Below are positions 24,134 to 33,457 of a stretch of DNA of 64,000 nt, piece after piece. Numbering within the stretch: position 1 is the stretch's first letter; each line of letters starts with the position of its first letter. The DNA comes from Ancrocorticia sp052089425 (GTDB lineage Bacteria > Actinomycetota > Actinomycetes > Actinomycetales > Actinomycetaceae), in contig NZ_JBQCZW010000010.1 of NCBI RefSeq assembly GCF_052089425.1, positions 5,192 through 69,191 on the forward strand, written 5' to 3'. Below the pieces are notes generated by a model. It made no database searches. It saw nothing but the letters and a program-made list of their open reading frames with translations, and was not told where the DNA came from. The position numbers and the translations under genes were made by a program.

Positions 24134-25317
24134 GCGCTCTTCTCCAAGACGTCTTGGTCGACGCCATCCATAAGGTCAAGTCTGAACTGCGCAAGCATGG
24201 CTGACAAATAGTCGCGATCTTCCATTGCCCGATCAACTAGTTGTTGGAGCTTATCTTTGCTCAGCATGACTAAGCTGACTATTGCGGGGGACAGCAGTCT
24301 CGACAGCCATTTTCCGACCCCCGGAACATGCTCGAGGATCTTAGCTATGAAGGGCGTTAGGACTCTTGCTAGGTCATCCGCATTGTCCACGAGCTTTTGG
24401 AGGACCTTGAAAGGAATGTTCAGACTTTCTGCCCACTGGGTTACTCTCTCGAGAGGCAGCATAGTGGCGATTGGCAGGATGAGGTCTAGACCGATGCGGT
24501 TGGTAATTTCAATTCTCTCGGTTTCGAACTTGGCGGAAGAGAGCAACAGAAAGTCTTCGCCAAGGGAAAGAGCTTCCGGAACCTCGACGAAGCTTCGCAG
24601 TGTTTTGTGCAGGATGGCCAGATCGTCAGCTGACTTTCGTTCGACAAGATCTTTAAAGCTCTGAACGTTCATGGTGGGGTGAAGATCTGCTTTGGATAGT
24701 GCAAGAACCCAGATCCTAGGAAACTCTTCTAATGGTTTACCGTCCGTCAGGATGTCGTCTCTTAGCCTGCCGAGTCCTTCATCGATGTTCCAAAGGACTG
24801 ACTTCAGATACTTCTCCTCTTCACCGGCATATTCTAGAAGCTTCTGGCCATCGATGAGCACAACGGCTACATCTGAAGTCATGAGCCTCTTGAATGTCTC
24901 AATTCGACGCTGGGCCTCTTCGGCATCACTCGGTTCTTCTTCGAACCATTCACCCGGGTAGTCGTGCCAGACAAGTCGGAGCGCGTTGAAGGAGTGCTCC
25001 GTCGAGGTGTCATCTTCGTTTGGTCTGACCGTAAACGAATAGGATTTGGCCTCGAAGCGGGTTGCAAGAGGTGCCTGCGCGTCGTCACGCATGCGCAGAT
25101 AGTTCTGCCGTAGCCGCCTCCCTTGTCCTGTGTCATCAGCCAGTACCCGATACGGATTAGCTTTCCGGAAGGACGGCTCCTGAGTCGCGCCGAAAAATGA
25201 GGAGAGAAGGACGGTCTTGCCGCTACCAGTTTCGCCGAAAACTGCGATGTTTTGTTCTTTTGCTTTGAGTGCCATGCTCGTTGGTACCGTTCTACTGCCA
25301 GAATGGGTGGGATTCAT
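24127..25317 (-). CDS. P-loop GTPase-like protein of an uncharacterised two-gene module
   Basis: This 396-residue protein has a Walker A loop GETGSGKT (residues 28-35), a G3-like DYPGEW with Asp119, and an SKAD motif (208-211) at the place of NKxD, so it is a TRAFAC-type GTPase and not an ABC or AAA ATPase. The C-terminal 130 residues are helical with hydrophobic stretches (IAKILEHVPGVGKWLSRLL) that might touch a membrane. It resembles double-GTPase-type proteins described by comparative genomics in predicted conflict systems, but I cannot confirm this. The start at 25317 has no ribosome site; MALKAKE at 25275 is an alternative. It is coupled to the small partner downstream. Confidence 0.65.
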   Translation of the reverse strand: MNPTHSGSRTVPTSMALKAKEQNIAVFGETGSGKTVLLSSFFGATQEPSFRKANPYRVLADDTGQGRRLRQNYLRMRDDAQAPLATRFEAKSYSFTVRPNEDDTSTEHSFNALRLVWHDYPGEWFEEEPSDAEEAQRRIETFKRLMTSDVAVVLIDGQKLLEYAGEEEKYLKSVLWNIDEGLGRLRDDILTDGKPLEEFPRIWVLALSKADLHPTMNVQSFKDLVERKSADDLAILHKTLRSFVEVPEALSLGEDFLLLSSAKFETERIEITNRIGLDLILPIATMLPLERVTQWAESLNIPFKVLQKLVDNADDLARVLTPFIAKILEHVPGVGKWLSRLLSPAIVSLVMLSKDKLQQLVDRAMEDRDYLSAMLAQFRLDLMDGVDQDVLEKSAW

Positions 25318-25674
25318 TCTAAGTATGGACTATGAACGAAATCGATGAGTGCGTAATCCAAAAGTCCCGAAAAGTCTGTGCCTTTGCGCCAGATTCTTCT
25401 CGCTTTGACTTCGGTCTGATCTATTTCAGCAGATCATTGATTCCAAAAGTCGTGCTTGGCGTGTGGCGCTCTGGTGGATCTCAATACTTTGGGGCGTTAA
25501 GCGTAAATCCAGATCGGCATGATCGCGCCAGAGGAGCGGCTGTAAGCCCAGTAAATTCGTGCGATAGAGCGGTTTGTGGGTGTGGCTGACGTCATGTTTA
25601 AGTGTTGCACTGAGCGCGGAACCTTGGTAGGCATGATGCGACGCAATACCCAGCAACCTAGGAGCGCCGTAAAA
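25318..25674. other. Intergenic region without a supported gene
   Basis: About 350 bases between the divergent GTPase module and the lipoprotein gene. Open frames exist on both strands but have no ribosome site, no recognisable protein features and unusual composition. No clear promoter was found. Confidence 0.45.
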
Positions 25675-26574
25675 ATGAATCACCCCAAGAAGCTCGCAAG
25701 TCTTGCTTCAATTGTCGCTGCCGGCTCGCTTGTCCTAGCCGGATGTAGCGGGGATGATGGCGGGGAACGCAAAGGATCGCTAACCATTGGTGCCGTTCCC
25801 GGATGGACGGACGGAACAGGCACGGCTTACCTGTACAAGCATGTGCTGGAAGAAAATGGATATGACGTTGAAGTTGAGGAGCTGGGCGATAACGCCCTCG
25901 TGTACAGCGGCGTTGCCCAAGGACAGTTAGACCTGTTCGGATCGGCGTGGATTGATAGAACTCAACTCTCGTATTGGGAGGAATATGGGGATTCTATGGA
26001 GGATCTCGGCTCGTACTATGACGACGCCCGATTGTTCCTCGCGGTTCCCGAGTATTCCGAGATGGAATCAATCGAGGACATCCCCGACCATGCCGCAGAG
26101 CTGGAAAACCAGATTATCGGCATCGAGCCCGGTGCCGGCCTCACCTTAATTACCGAGGAAGAGGTCATGCCGCACTACGGGTTGGATGGCAATTTTGAGC
26201 TCGTTCAGTCCTCCACTGCCGCGATGATTAGCGAGATGGAGAATGCTCTCAACAATGAGCGTGAAATCGTCGTGACTCTTTGGACGCCATTCTGGGCAGA
26301 GGTGAACTACCCTGTCCGTGAGCTTGAAGATCCCGATGGAATCTACGGAGAAGCTGAAGCACTCCACACCGTGGGACGCGATGGCTTCGCTGAAGACTTC
26401 CCTGAGGTGGCCGCCATGGTCGAGGAATTCTCGATGACCGACGAAGAATTCGCTAGCTTGGAAGACACGATGGTCAACGAATTTGAAGGTAGCGATGATG
26501 AGGCTGCTGTCGAGGCTTGGATGGAAGAGAACCCTGAGTTTGTAGATAACCTCGCCGCGCAGCTGGATGGCTAA
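25675..26574 (+). CDS. Glycine betaine/proline-type ABC substrate-binding lipoprotein (OpuAC family)
   Basis: The 299-residue product has a lipoprotein signal with lipobox LAGC (Cys24), then the OpuAC fold: SLTIGAVPGWTDGTG, GVAQGQLDLFGSAWIDRT, IIGIEPGAGL, and VTLWTPFWAEVNYPV with Trp/Tyr residues of the usual aromatic box. It would bind a quaternary amine such as glycine betaine outside the membrane. The start at 25675 is chosen because AGGAG lies about 11 bases upstream and a Lys-rich n-region follows. No OpuAA or OpuAB gene is near, so it is an orphan or serves a transporter elsewhere. A long hairpin terminator follows. Confidence 0.8.
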   Translation: MNHPKKLASLASIVAAGSLVLAGCSGDDGGERKGSLTIGAVPGWTDGTGTAYLYKHVLEENGYDVEVEELGDNALVYSGVAQGQLDLFGSAWIDRTQLSYWEEYGDSMEDLGSYYDDARLFLAVPEYSEMESIEDIPDHAAELENQIIGIEPGAGLTLITEEEVMPHYGLDGNFELVQSSTAAMISEMENALNNEREIVVTLWTPFWAEVNYPVRELEDPDGIYGEAEALHTVGRDGFAEDFPEVAAMVEEFSMTDEEFASLEDTMVNEFEGSDDEAAVEAWMEENPEFVDNLAAQLDG

Positions 26575-26604
26575 CATTCTTTGAGGTCTAGTGGCTCTGC
26601 CGCG

Positions 26605-26644
26605 GAAGGGCGGGGGCAAGGAGGTATCCTTGTCCCCGCCCTTC
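26605..26644 (+). terminator. 18-base-pair hairpin terminator
   Basis: Arms 26605-26622 and 26627-26644 are complementary with one wobble around a GGTA loop, 30 bases after the lipoprotein stop. No U-run follows directly, so it may act mainly as an mRNA 3' end stabiliser. Confidence 0.6.
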
Positions 26645-26767
26645 ATTCCACGTTGGGCAGTCTTCTTTTCCCGTCGAGCCGCGATTCTTCACAATGAAAA
26701 GCGCCTGCTCTTCTTAGAATCGCTTGACAGTGCTAGTTCCAAGATGGAAAGCTCAGTACCACCGAAT

Positions 26768-26810
26768 GTTTGCGTAACCATGATCTACCCAACCGTGTTT
26801 GCGTAACCAT
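26768..26810. promoter_or_regulatory. Direct repeat of GTTTGCGTAACCAT before the galactanase
   Basis: The 14-base sequence is present at 26768-26781 and 26797-26810, 29 bases apart start to start. Two identical sites nearly three helical turns apart suggest cooperative binding of one regulator in front of the gene at 26879. The protein is not known. Confidence 0.5.
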
Positions 26811-26878
26811 CCACCAGGGGGGACGTTCGGTTTTCGCACAGTGAAGTGAGCCGGACGTGGTCCAGTGAAGGAGAGCCA

Positions 26879-29800
26879 ATGATGTGGTCTCGAGGAAGTA
26901 CGGAATCCTCACCGAAGAAACGTCAAGTAGTAGGAATAAGAAAGAAGGCGGCAGCAGCCGTCACGGGCGGAGCGATGGCGGTCACCGCCTTTGCTGGTTT
27001 CGCGATTCCCGCAGCAGCCGGTCCAGCAGGCCAAGATGCGGTCAAACTCAGCCCCGCCGCACAAGCGCAGGGCGGCGTGACGATCGCCCCGAATCCCTCC
27101 TACAAAAGCGATCCATTCGAGGGCTGGGGGACCAGCCTCGTGTGGTTCGCCAATGCCACGGGTTTGTATCCGGACGATATCAGGGAGGACCTGCGGTCCA
27201 AGCTTTTCGATGATGACGGGCTGAACCTCAACATCGCCCGCTACAACGTGGGTGGCGGGGACGCCACAGACGTGCCGCCTTACCTGCGCGCCGGCGGCGC
27301 GGTTCCGGGATGGTGGAATCCCGATTTAGGGATTTCCGACGACGACGGGTTAGTTACCTCCACCTACGATGATCGCGACCGGTACAACGCGGTGTGGGAT
27401 GGCGACAACCCGGAGCATTACAATTTCGATGCCGATATGGGGCAGCGTTGGTGGGTAGACGCCATTAAGGATGACGTCACCCATTTTGAAGCGTTCCCCA
27501 ATTCCCCTCCCTATTTCTTGACGGAGAGCGGATTCGTCTCTGGCGGAATCAACAACGCTACGAGCGAGCAGCTGGCACCCGAGAACATGGAGGCCTTCGC
27601 GGACTACATGGTCACGGTTGTGGAGCATCTTGAGAACGAATACGGCGTGGAGTTCTCCACTATCACTCCGTTCAATGAGCCCAACACGAACTATTGGTCC
27701 GCATCGGTTCCCGAGGGTGAAAAGTTCCCGAACAGCGAGTCGCGCCAAGAGGGCGCGCACATCGGGCCCGAGGCTCAGAACCAGATGATTCCTGTGCTGG
27801 CTGATCGCCTAGCGGAGCCGGGTACCACCACCAAGGCCGTGATTTCGGCGATGGATGAGACCAACCCAGGTACGTTCATCACGAACTTTAACGCCTACGG
27901 TGCCGAGTCCCGCGAGGCAGTAGGCCAATATAACGTTCACTCCTATGGTCAGGGATCTAGCTTGGGTGCCCGCGACATCGCGAAATCCGAAAAGACTCCA
28001 CTATGGATGAGCGAGGTTGAGGGTGATTGGGCCGGTGTTTCGGGCTTCGACCCACTCAATATGAACAACGGCTTGGGAATGTCCAAGCATATCGTCGACG
28101 ATCTTCGGAACCTTGAGCCCACCGCGTGAGTGTTGTGGCAGCCTGTTGAGGATACCTACAACATGGAGAAGGACGAGAAGCTCAATTGGGGCACCGTCTT
28201 TATTGATTTCGATTGCGATGAGAATGGAAACTCGGTCCGACGCCTCGAAGATGGCGATGCCGATCCTTCGTGCAAGGTGGAAACCAACGCAAAATACAAC
28301 ACCTTCCGCAACTTCTCCCATTACATCGTCCCGGGTGATCAGCTGATCCCGAGCGGGAATGACAACGCCGCTGCAGCCGTGAAGGCTGAGGGCAACGCGA
28401 TGACCTCCGTGTACGTCAATCAGGGCGGCGCAGAATCGGTCACCATCGATCTGAACAACTTCGGCTCATTCGATGGAGCGACGGTTACCCCTATCATTAC
28501 CACGGCTCCCGAAGCTGGTGAAGATATCGAGACCTCGAACGCTCTTGTTGAGGGCGATCCGGTGACCGTTGGAGACGACGGCACTGCAACCCTTCAGGTT
28601 CCGGCCGAATCGGTTGTGACCTTCCAAGTTGAGGGTGTCTCGGGCGTATCTGATGAGGCGCCTCAGTTTGCTGACGGCGCCACCTACCAGATCACAGGTA
28701 ATGGCTCTGGCTTGCCGCTGACGGCAAATTCCAGCGGCGGAGTTGAGATCAACAACCTCAGTGCGGATACCGCACAGCGCCAGCTCTGGACGGTCAACAC
28801 CGTCAACGGCGAAGGAACCAACCATCAGGAAATCACACTGACCAACGGGGAAGGCGAAGTCCTTCAGGAGGTTAACGGCGGCGTTCAAGCTGTGAAGCCC
28901 AGTGGTGATCCCGCAAGTAACCCGTCGATGCTCTGGATTCCGAGCACAACTAACGGACGCGACTTCTCGCTCCAGCCCACCACTAGCAGGAACGGTCTGG
29001 ACATCATCGATCAGGCGAGTAGTCCGGGTTCAAGGATCGGCCTGTACCAGTTCAACAACGGTGCCCACCAGCGCTGGATGCTTCAGGACACCACTCTGGA
29101 AGGTTTCCAACCCATCACGATCAACGCTGACGCAGGAACGGCGCCAACACTCCCCGAAACGGCAACCCCGATATACGCATACGGTGTGGGTGAGAACGTT
29201 GATGTCACATGGGATACCGAAGGCGCGGACTGGGATACCCCCGGAACCATTGTTCTTGCAGGTTCAGGAATTGATGGATACGGCCGAGCCTTCGACAATG
29301 CGGAGCTGACCATGGAGATTGGCGGGGCCACGAGCTCCGATCCCACCTCGATGACGGTTCGCCAAGGTATCGCATTGGACATTGTGCAGGCGCAGGCACC
29401 AACGACGGTCCAAGGCCACGTGGGAGCCTCCGAGAACCGCTTCGATATGGACGTCACGTGGAATTGGGACGGTCTGGATGATTCGACGTTCGCTGATCTC
29501 GGTGTTGTTAGTGTTTCGGGTACGGCCACAGCCACTGGTGGTTCGGTTGATGCCACGCTCAATGTAATCGTCACCGATTCAGAAGACGTCAACATTGCGC
29601 CAGACTCCAGTCCGAGTGCCACGTTCACCGAATCGGGATACAACGTTGCCAATACGATCGACGGCGTGACCACGGACAAGGCGTGGTCCAACTGGAAGAG
29701 CGCCCCGTCGCGCACTGAGGACACTCTGACCTACGAATGGGACACGGATCATGAGCTGACCTCAGCCAAGATCTTCTTCCTCAAGGACGGTACAGATAGT

Positions 29801-30829
29801 TGGCCTGCAACGATCACCCCTGAGTATCGGAATCTGGAAAAGGGTGACTGGACGGCGCTTGAACCCGTCGTCGTCGCCGAAGAAAAAGATGATCCCGCAC
29901 CAGTGGTCGATATCGATCTGGGCGTCCAGTCCGACGCTGTCCGGTTCGTGCTGACCGGGCGCGCGGACACCCACATCATCGTGGCTGAAACTGAGGTGTA
30001 TTCCCCTGCGGCTAGTGCTTCCTCATACTCCGAGCTGGCCCGCTTGACGGTCGGCGGCGCGAATGTGGAGGGCTTCGATCCGGAGATGCTCGATTACGAG
30101 GTGACATACGAGGGGACGGATTACCCGACGGTAAACGCGGTCCCGCTGGATCGGGATGCGACGGTGGAGATTACACAAGCGACCGCCGATAATCCGGTGG
30201 CAACCGTGGTGGTGACTTCCGCTGACGGCACGTCAACCACCACGTACACTGTCGCGATCGATCTGGTGGAGCCGCCGGTTCTGCCCAGTGTCGAGTTCGT
30301 GGACTTGGGTGAGGGAGCGGTTGTTGAGCGCGGCCAGGACGTGACGGCCATCGTCTCGGATGCCGAGGAGGGGGCGGCTGGCGAATTCGGCTTCCACTCC
30401 GATCCGGTTGTCTTGGCCGAGGGTGCCGCTGATGAGACCGGGGCCATCGAGTTGACGGGCGCTATTCCTGAGGATGCGGAGCCTGGCGCGCACGCTCTGG
30501 TTGTGACGCTCGATGACGAAGAGCTGGGGCGCGTGAACGTCACCGTTCCTTCGGACGATGGTGGCGATCCGGGCACCGATCCGACCGACCCATCGGAACC
30601 TGACCCGGATCCCACAGATCCGTCAGACCCTGATACGGACCCGAGTGATCCGGGTGAGTCAGGCGGTCCAAGTGACCCGGGTGCCGAGCCAAGCGATTCA
30701 GCGCCTTCGGATGGTGAATCCGGCGGGCTACCTAACACCGGAGCCAACGCGGCTCTTGGTGTGGTTGGTCTGATGCTGGTATTGGCCGGCGGTGCAGTTT
30801 TGGTGCTGCGGAGGGCCGCGAATCAGTAG
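26879..30829 (+). pseudogene. Large wall-anchored GH30 endo-beta-1,6-galactanase-like protein broken by in-frame TGA
   Basis: One reading frame of 1317 codons is interrupted only by TGA at 28127-28129 (codon 417), where related GH30 enzymes have Trp in an AWVLWQP segment; TGG to TGA is the simple explanation. Before it are a signal peptide and the GH30 barrel with likely acid/base Glu267 (FNEPNTNYW) and nucleophile Glu379 (WMSEVEGDW). After it come the rest of the GH30 domain, a ricin-type lectin domain (about 595-735), Ig-like domains, a discoidin-like domain (about 905-1040), a cadherin-like segment, an Asp/Pro-rich spacer and the sorting signal LPNTG (1284-1288) with helix and Arg tail. 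AAGGAGAG fixes the start at 26879. It would cut beta-1,6-galactan side chains of arabinogalactan at the cell surface. A truncated enzyme without wall anchor may be made, or the stop may be an assembly error. Confidence 0.85.
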
Positions 30830-30886
30830 TAAGTAGCGGGTGCTGTGCACCTAGGTGACACGGGCCAGCGCGTACGTGCTGAACAG

Positions 30887-30929
30887 GAAGGGGAGCAACT
30901 CATTCTTTCGAGTGGGTTGCTCCCCCTTC
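30887..30929 (+). terminator. Intrinsic terminator of the galactanase gene
   Basis: AAGGGGAGCAAC pairs with GTTGCTCCCCCTT (one bulged base) and is followed by TTTG. It lies about 60 bases after the stop codon. Confidence 0.75.
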
Positions 30930-31116
30930 TTTGTGCCGGTTCCGTCATACCCGCTGTAGGTCAGAAGGTTTTGTCATGGGCTGGCATGCCTCGGGATGGG
31001 TACTAAGACAGATTCTCACGAATCTCGAACGCTGTGATCGAGTTTGATGAGAGTTTGATGAAGCGTTCCCAAATGACGGTCTATCAAACTCTTCTCCGTC
31101 TGATAAGTGTCCCTTT

Positions 31117-31427
31117 GACGGATTCAGTTCCGTATATGGTGTGAGCCGTCGCTATACGCATGGCTGCTACNNNNNNNNNNNNNNNNNNNNNNNNNNNNNN
31201 NNNNNNNNNNNNNNNNNNNNNNNNNNNNNNNNNNNNNNNNNNNNNNNNNNNNNNNNNNNNNNNNNNNNNNCGTATATGGTGTGAGCCGTCGCTATACGCA
31301 TGGCTGCTACAGGATACGGAGTTATGTTGGCGCGGGGTGGATCGTTGTGGCTTCAGATGACGGATTCAGTTCCGTATATGGTGTGAGCCGTCGCTATACG
31401 CATGGCTGCTACAGGATACGGAGTTAT
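31117..31427. repeat. 102-base tandem repeat with internal hairpin, interrupted by a gap
   Basis: A unit containing GACGGATTCAGTTCCGTATATGG and ending ATACGGAGTTAT is seen complete at 31271-31325 and 31373-31427, exactly 102 bases apart, and in part at 31117-31170 before the N run. Each copy can fold with CCGTAT/ATACGG as outer stem and AGCC/GGCT inside (31372-31421 in the last copy). The gap probably hides further copies that the assembler could not resolve. The stretch 30930-31116 before it and 31428-31564 after it hold no gene I can support. Confidence 0.8.
31171..31270. other. Scaffold gap of 100 N
   Basis: Exactly 100 undefined bases inside the tandem repeat. The length is a placeholder, so true distance is unknown. 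Confidence 0.95.
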
Positions 31428-31564
31428 CCTGACGCACGGTGGTGGAACTGTAGCGCGGTGGCGAAGCTTACGCAGTGTGGCGGCGCCGATGCGGGTTGCG
31501 GAGGTAATACGGGGTCATCCTGATGCTGGGCAAGTTGGCAAGCGGGCGAGCTGGCCCAGCACGG

Positions 31565-31570
31565 TAGAGT
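31565..31570 (+). promoter_or_regulatory. -10 box TAGAGT of a leaderless transcript
   Basis: TAGAGT ends seven bases before ATG 31578, the spacing typical of leaderless actinobacterial genes. This supports 31578 as the start even though no ribosome binding site is present. Confidence 0.55.
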
Positions 31571-31577
31571 TGTGGCC

Positions 31578-32231
31578 ATGCTTCGTGTTCTCGTGGTTGA
31601 CGATCACCCTCTGGCCAGAGCTGGCATGGTGGGTGAACTAAAACGTGTAGGTGGAATGGAGATTGTGGGGGAGGCCCACGATGTTGACTCGGCCATTCAA
31701 GCTGCTCACGAGATCCGCCCGGATATCGTGCTGTTAGATGTTCATCTTCCCGGTGGGCAGGGCGGTGGTGGCGCTGAGGTTGTCAGCAGCTGCCAGAATC
31801 TGTATCCCGGCACCAAGATTCTTGCCATTTCGGTGTCCGATGCCGCGAAGGATGTGGTGGGAGTTGTCCGGGCGGGCGCTCGCGGGTATGTGACAAAGGA
31901 CGTGACGGGCGAGAAGCTGGCGGATGCGATCCGGCGTGTAGCCGATGGCGATGCGGCATTCTCTGCGCGGCTGGCCGGTTTTGTGTTGGATGCTTTTGGC
32001 GCGTCGAAAGAAGACGTGGCCCAGAGCGACGATGAGCTCAACCGCCTCTCCGCCCGCGAACAGGAAGTCATGCGCCTGATCGCTCGAGGCCTCTCATATA
32101 AAGAAGTAGCATCGGACCTGTTTATCTCTATCAAGACGGTGGAGACTCACGTCTCCGCCGTGCTCCGCAAGCTCCAGCTGTCGAACAGGCACGAGCTGGC
32201 GCGTTGGGCTGCGGCCCGCCGCCTCGTGTGA
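31578..32231 (+). CDS. LuxR/NarL-family response regulator, probable partner of the PspC kinase
   Basis: This 217-residue regulator has a receiver domain with Asp8/Asp9, phospho-acceptor Asp54 (IVLLDVHLP), and Lys in VTKD, then a LuxR helix-turn-helix (LSAREQEVMRLIARGLSYKEVASDLFISIKTVETHVS, shown in parts: LSAREQEVM and KTVETHVS). It has no adjacent kinase, whereas the HisKA_3 kinase at 22360 has no adjacent regulator. In other actinobacteria these two types are neighbours, so pairing across 8 kb is inferred. A GTG at 31572 is an alternative start. The 102-base repeat lies just upstream. Confidence 0.82.
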   Translation: MLRVLVVDDHPLARAGMVGELKRVGGMEIVGEAHDVDSAIQAAHEIRPDIVLLDVHLPGGQGGGGAEVVSSCQNLYPGTKILAISVSDAAKDVVGVVRAGARGYVTKDVTGEKLADAIRRVADGDAAFSARLAGFVLDAFGASKEDVAQSDDELNRLSAREQEVMRLIARGLSYKEVASDLFISIKTVETHVSAVLRKLQLSNRHELARWAAARRLV

Positions 32232-32388
32232 CTACCTATCGCTGTGCGGACCTCCGGGCACGGTGAGATTGAGTGCGAAGACTATTGCGGTTGCCATGAC
32301 GCCCACCAGATGGATGGGGAGTTCACCCATCAGGTCTCTGGTGGGACGGCCGCGGTATTTCGAAACGTGTGGTGTTAAGTGGGACCTT

Positions 32389-33372
32389 TCACCAGGAGTA
32401 AGCCTGTGGCGCCTCACCCGGGCCGGGCCAGAACTGGTCCAATTTGGACAGGGCATCGGCATCAAGGGTGATGGTTCCGGCGTGCACGCTGGCCTCGAGG
32501 TGCCCCACTGTGCGAGCGCCGGCGATGAGCGTGGAGACGATCGGCTGGTGCAGCAGCCATGCCTGAGCGACCTCCGCCGGGGAGTGCCCAAGCTGGTCGC
32601 ACAAACGCTCGTAGTCGGCGAGCTGACCGGCGAACCTGTGCAGCTGTTCTTGCACCTCGGGTGCTTTTCGGCGTACCCCGTCCTCGTCGTTTGGTAGACC
32701 GGCAAGGACGCCGCCTGCCAGCGGCCCCCAGGGGATCAAGCCGATGCCAAAATGACTGAGGGCCGGGATGAGTTCGCGTTCGATGGCACGATTGGTGAGG
32801 TTGTATTGGCTCTGTTCGGACACGAGGCCGAGGAAGTGCCGGTGCTGGGCAGTCAGCTGTGCAGTGGCGACGTCCCAGCCGGCGTAGTTGCTGGACCCGA
32901 CGTAGGTGATCTTGCCGTCTGCGACGAGCTGTTCCATGGCCTGCCAAATCTCCTCGAACGGGGTGGCCCGGTCAACGTGGTGCATCTGGTACACGTCGAT
33001 GTGGTCGGTCTGCAGGCGCCTCAGGCTCGCCTCGCAAGCCCGCTTGATGTGATACGCGGACAGGCGCCGGTCATTAGGGCCGAGGCCCATCGGCTGATAG
33101 ACCTTCGTCGCGAGGACGATCTCGTTGCGGCGGCCAGACTTCGTGAGCCACTCGCCGATGATCTCCTCGGACGTGCCGTATCCCTGAGCCAAGTCCGGTG
33201 ACTGAGGGCCGCCGTAAACATCCGCGGAATCGAAGAAATTGATGCCATTGTTGATCGCAGCATCCATAATTTCGAAGCTCGCGGCCTGATCGGTGGCATC
33301 GCCAAAGTTCATGGTGCCCAAGCCGATCCTGCTGACGAGCAGGCCGGAACGGCCCAGATGTGTGTACTCCAT
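32389..33372 (-). CDS. Aldo/keto reductase
   Basis: This 327-residue enzyme has the aldo/keto reductase fold and catalytic residues: Asp48 and Tyr53 in FFDSADVYGG, Lys90 in LATKVY, and His in VYQMHHVD, with the NADP-binding end IVSTLIAGARTVGHLEASV. It reduces a carbonyl or oxidises an alcohol with NADP(H) in the cytoplasm. AAGGAG lies ten bases before the ATG. It follows the truncated paralogue at 33458 in the same direction. Substrate unknown. The 157 bases between its end and the response-regulator gene show no further feature. Confidence 0.88.
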   Translation of the reverse strand: MEYTHLGRSGLLVSRIGLGTMNFGDATDQAASFEIMDAAINNGINFFDSADVYGGPQSPDLAQGYGTSEEIIGEWLTKSGRRNEIVLATKVYQPMGLGPNDRRLSAYHIKRACEASLRRLQTDHIDVYQMHHVDRATPFEEIWQAMEQLVADGKITYVGSSNYAGWDVATAQLTAQHRHFLGLVSEQSQYNLTNRAIERELIPALSHFGIGLIPWGPLAGGVLAGLPNDEDGVRRKAPEVQEQLHRFAGQLADYERLCDQLGHSPAEVAQAWLLHQPIVSTLIAGARTVGHLEASVHAGTITLDADALSKLDQFWPGPGEAPQAYSW

Positions 33373-33457
33373 GGCCAGGGGGCTCCTTCAAGAGATGAGT
33401 GATAGTAGTTTCGCGGTTGGTTGGCCGATGCTGCGGAAGGACCTCGCAAGCAGGGAA

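Noticed and set aside
25332..25589. 85-residue open frame before the betaine-binding lipoprotein
   Set aside because: No ribosome site, no membrane or signal features, and it overlaps another open frame on the opposite strand; not enough support.
28127..28129. Selenocysteine insertion or programmed read-through at the in-frame TGA
   Set aside because: GH30 enzymes have Trp here, no selenocysteine-type stem-loop is visible downstream, and nothing in the family uses selenium. A point mutation or sequence error is simpler.
28130..30829. A separate gene starting with GTG directly after the TGA in the galactanase
   Set aside because: There is no ribosome binding site or signal peptide at 28130, and the encoded sequence begins inside the conserved GH30 barrel. 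It is the second part of the interrupted gene.
31117..31427. CRISPR array
   Set aside because: The units are whole 102-base tandem copies without unique spacers and no cas genes are present.
31281..31523. Open frame through the tandem repeat as a repeat protein
   Set aside because: It is open because 102 is a multiple of three, has no ribosome site, and the first copy is in a different context. Its composition is not protein-like.
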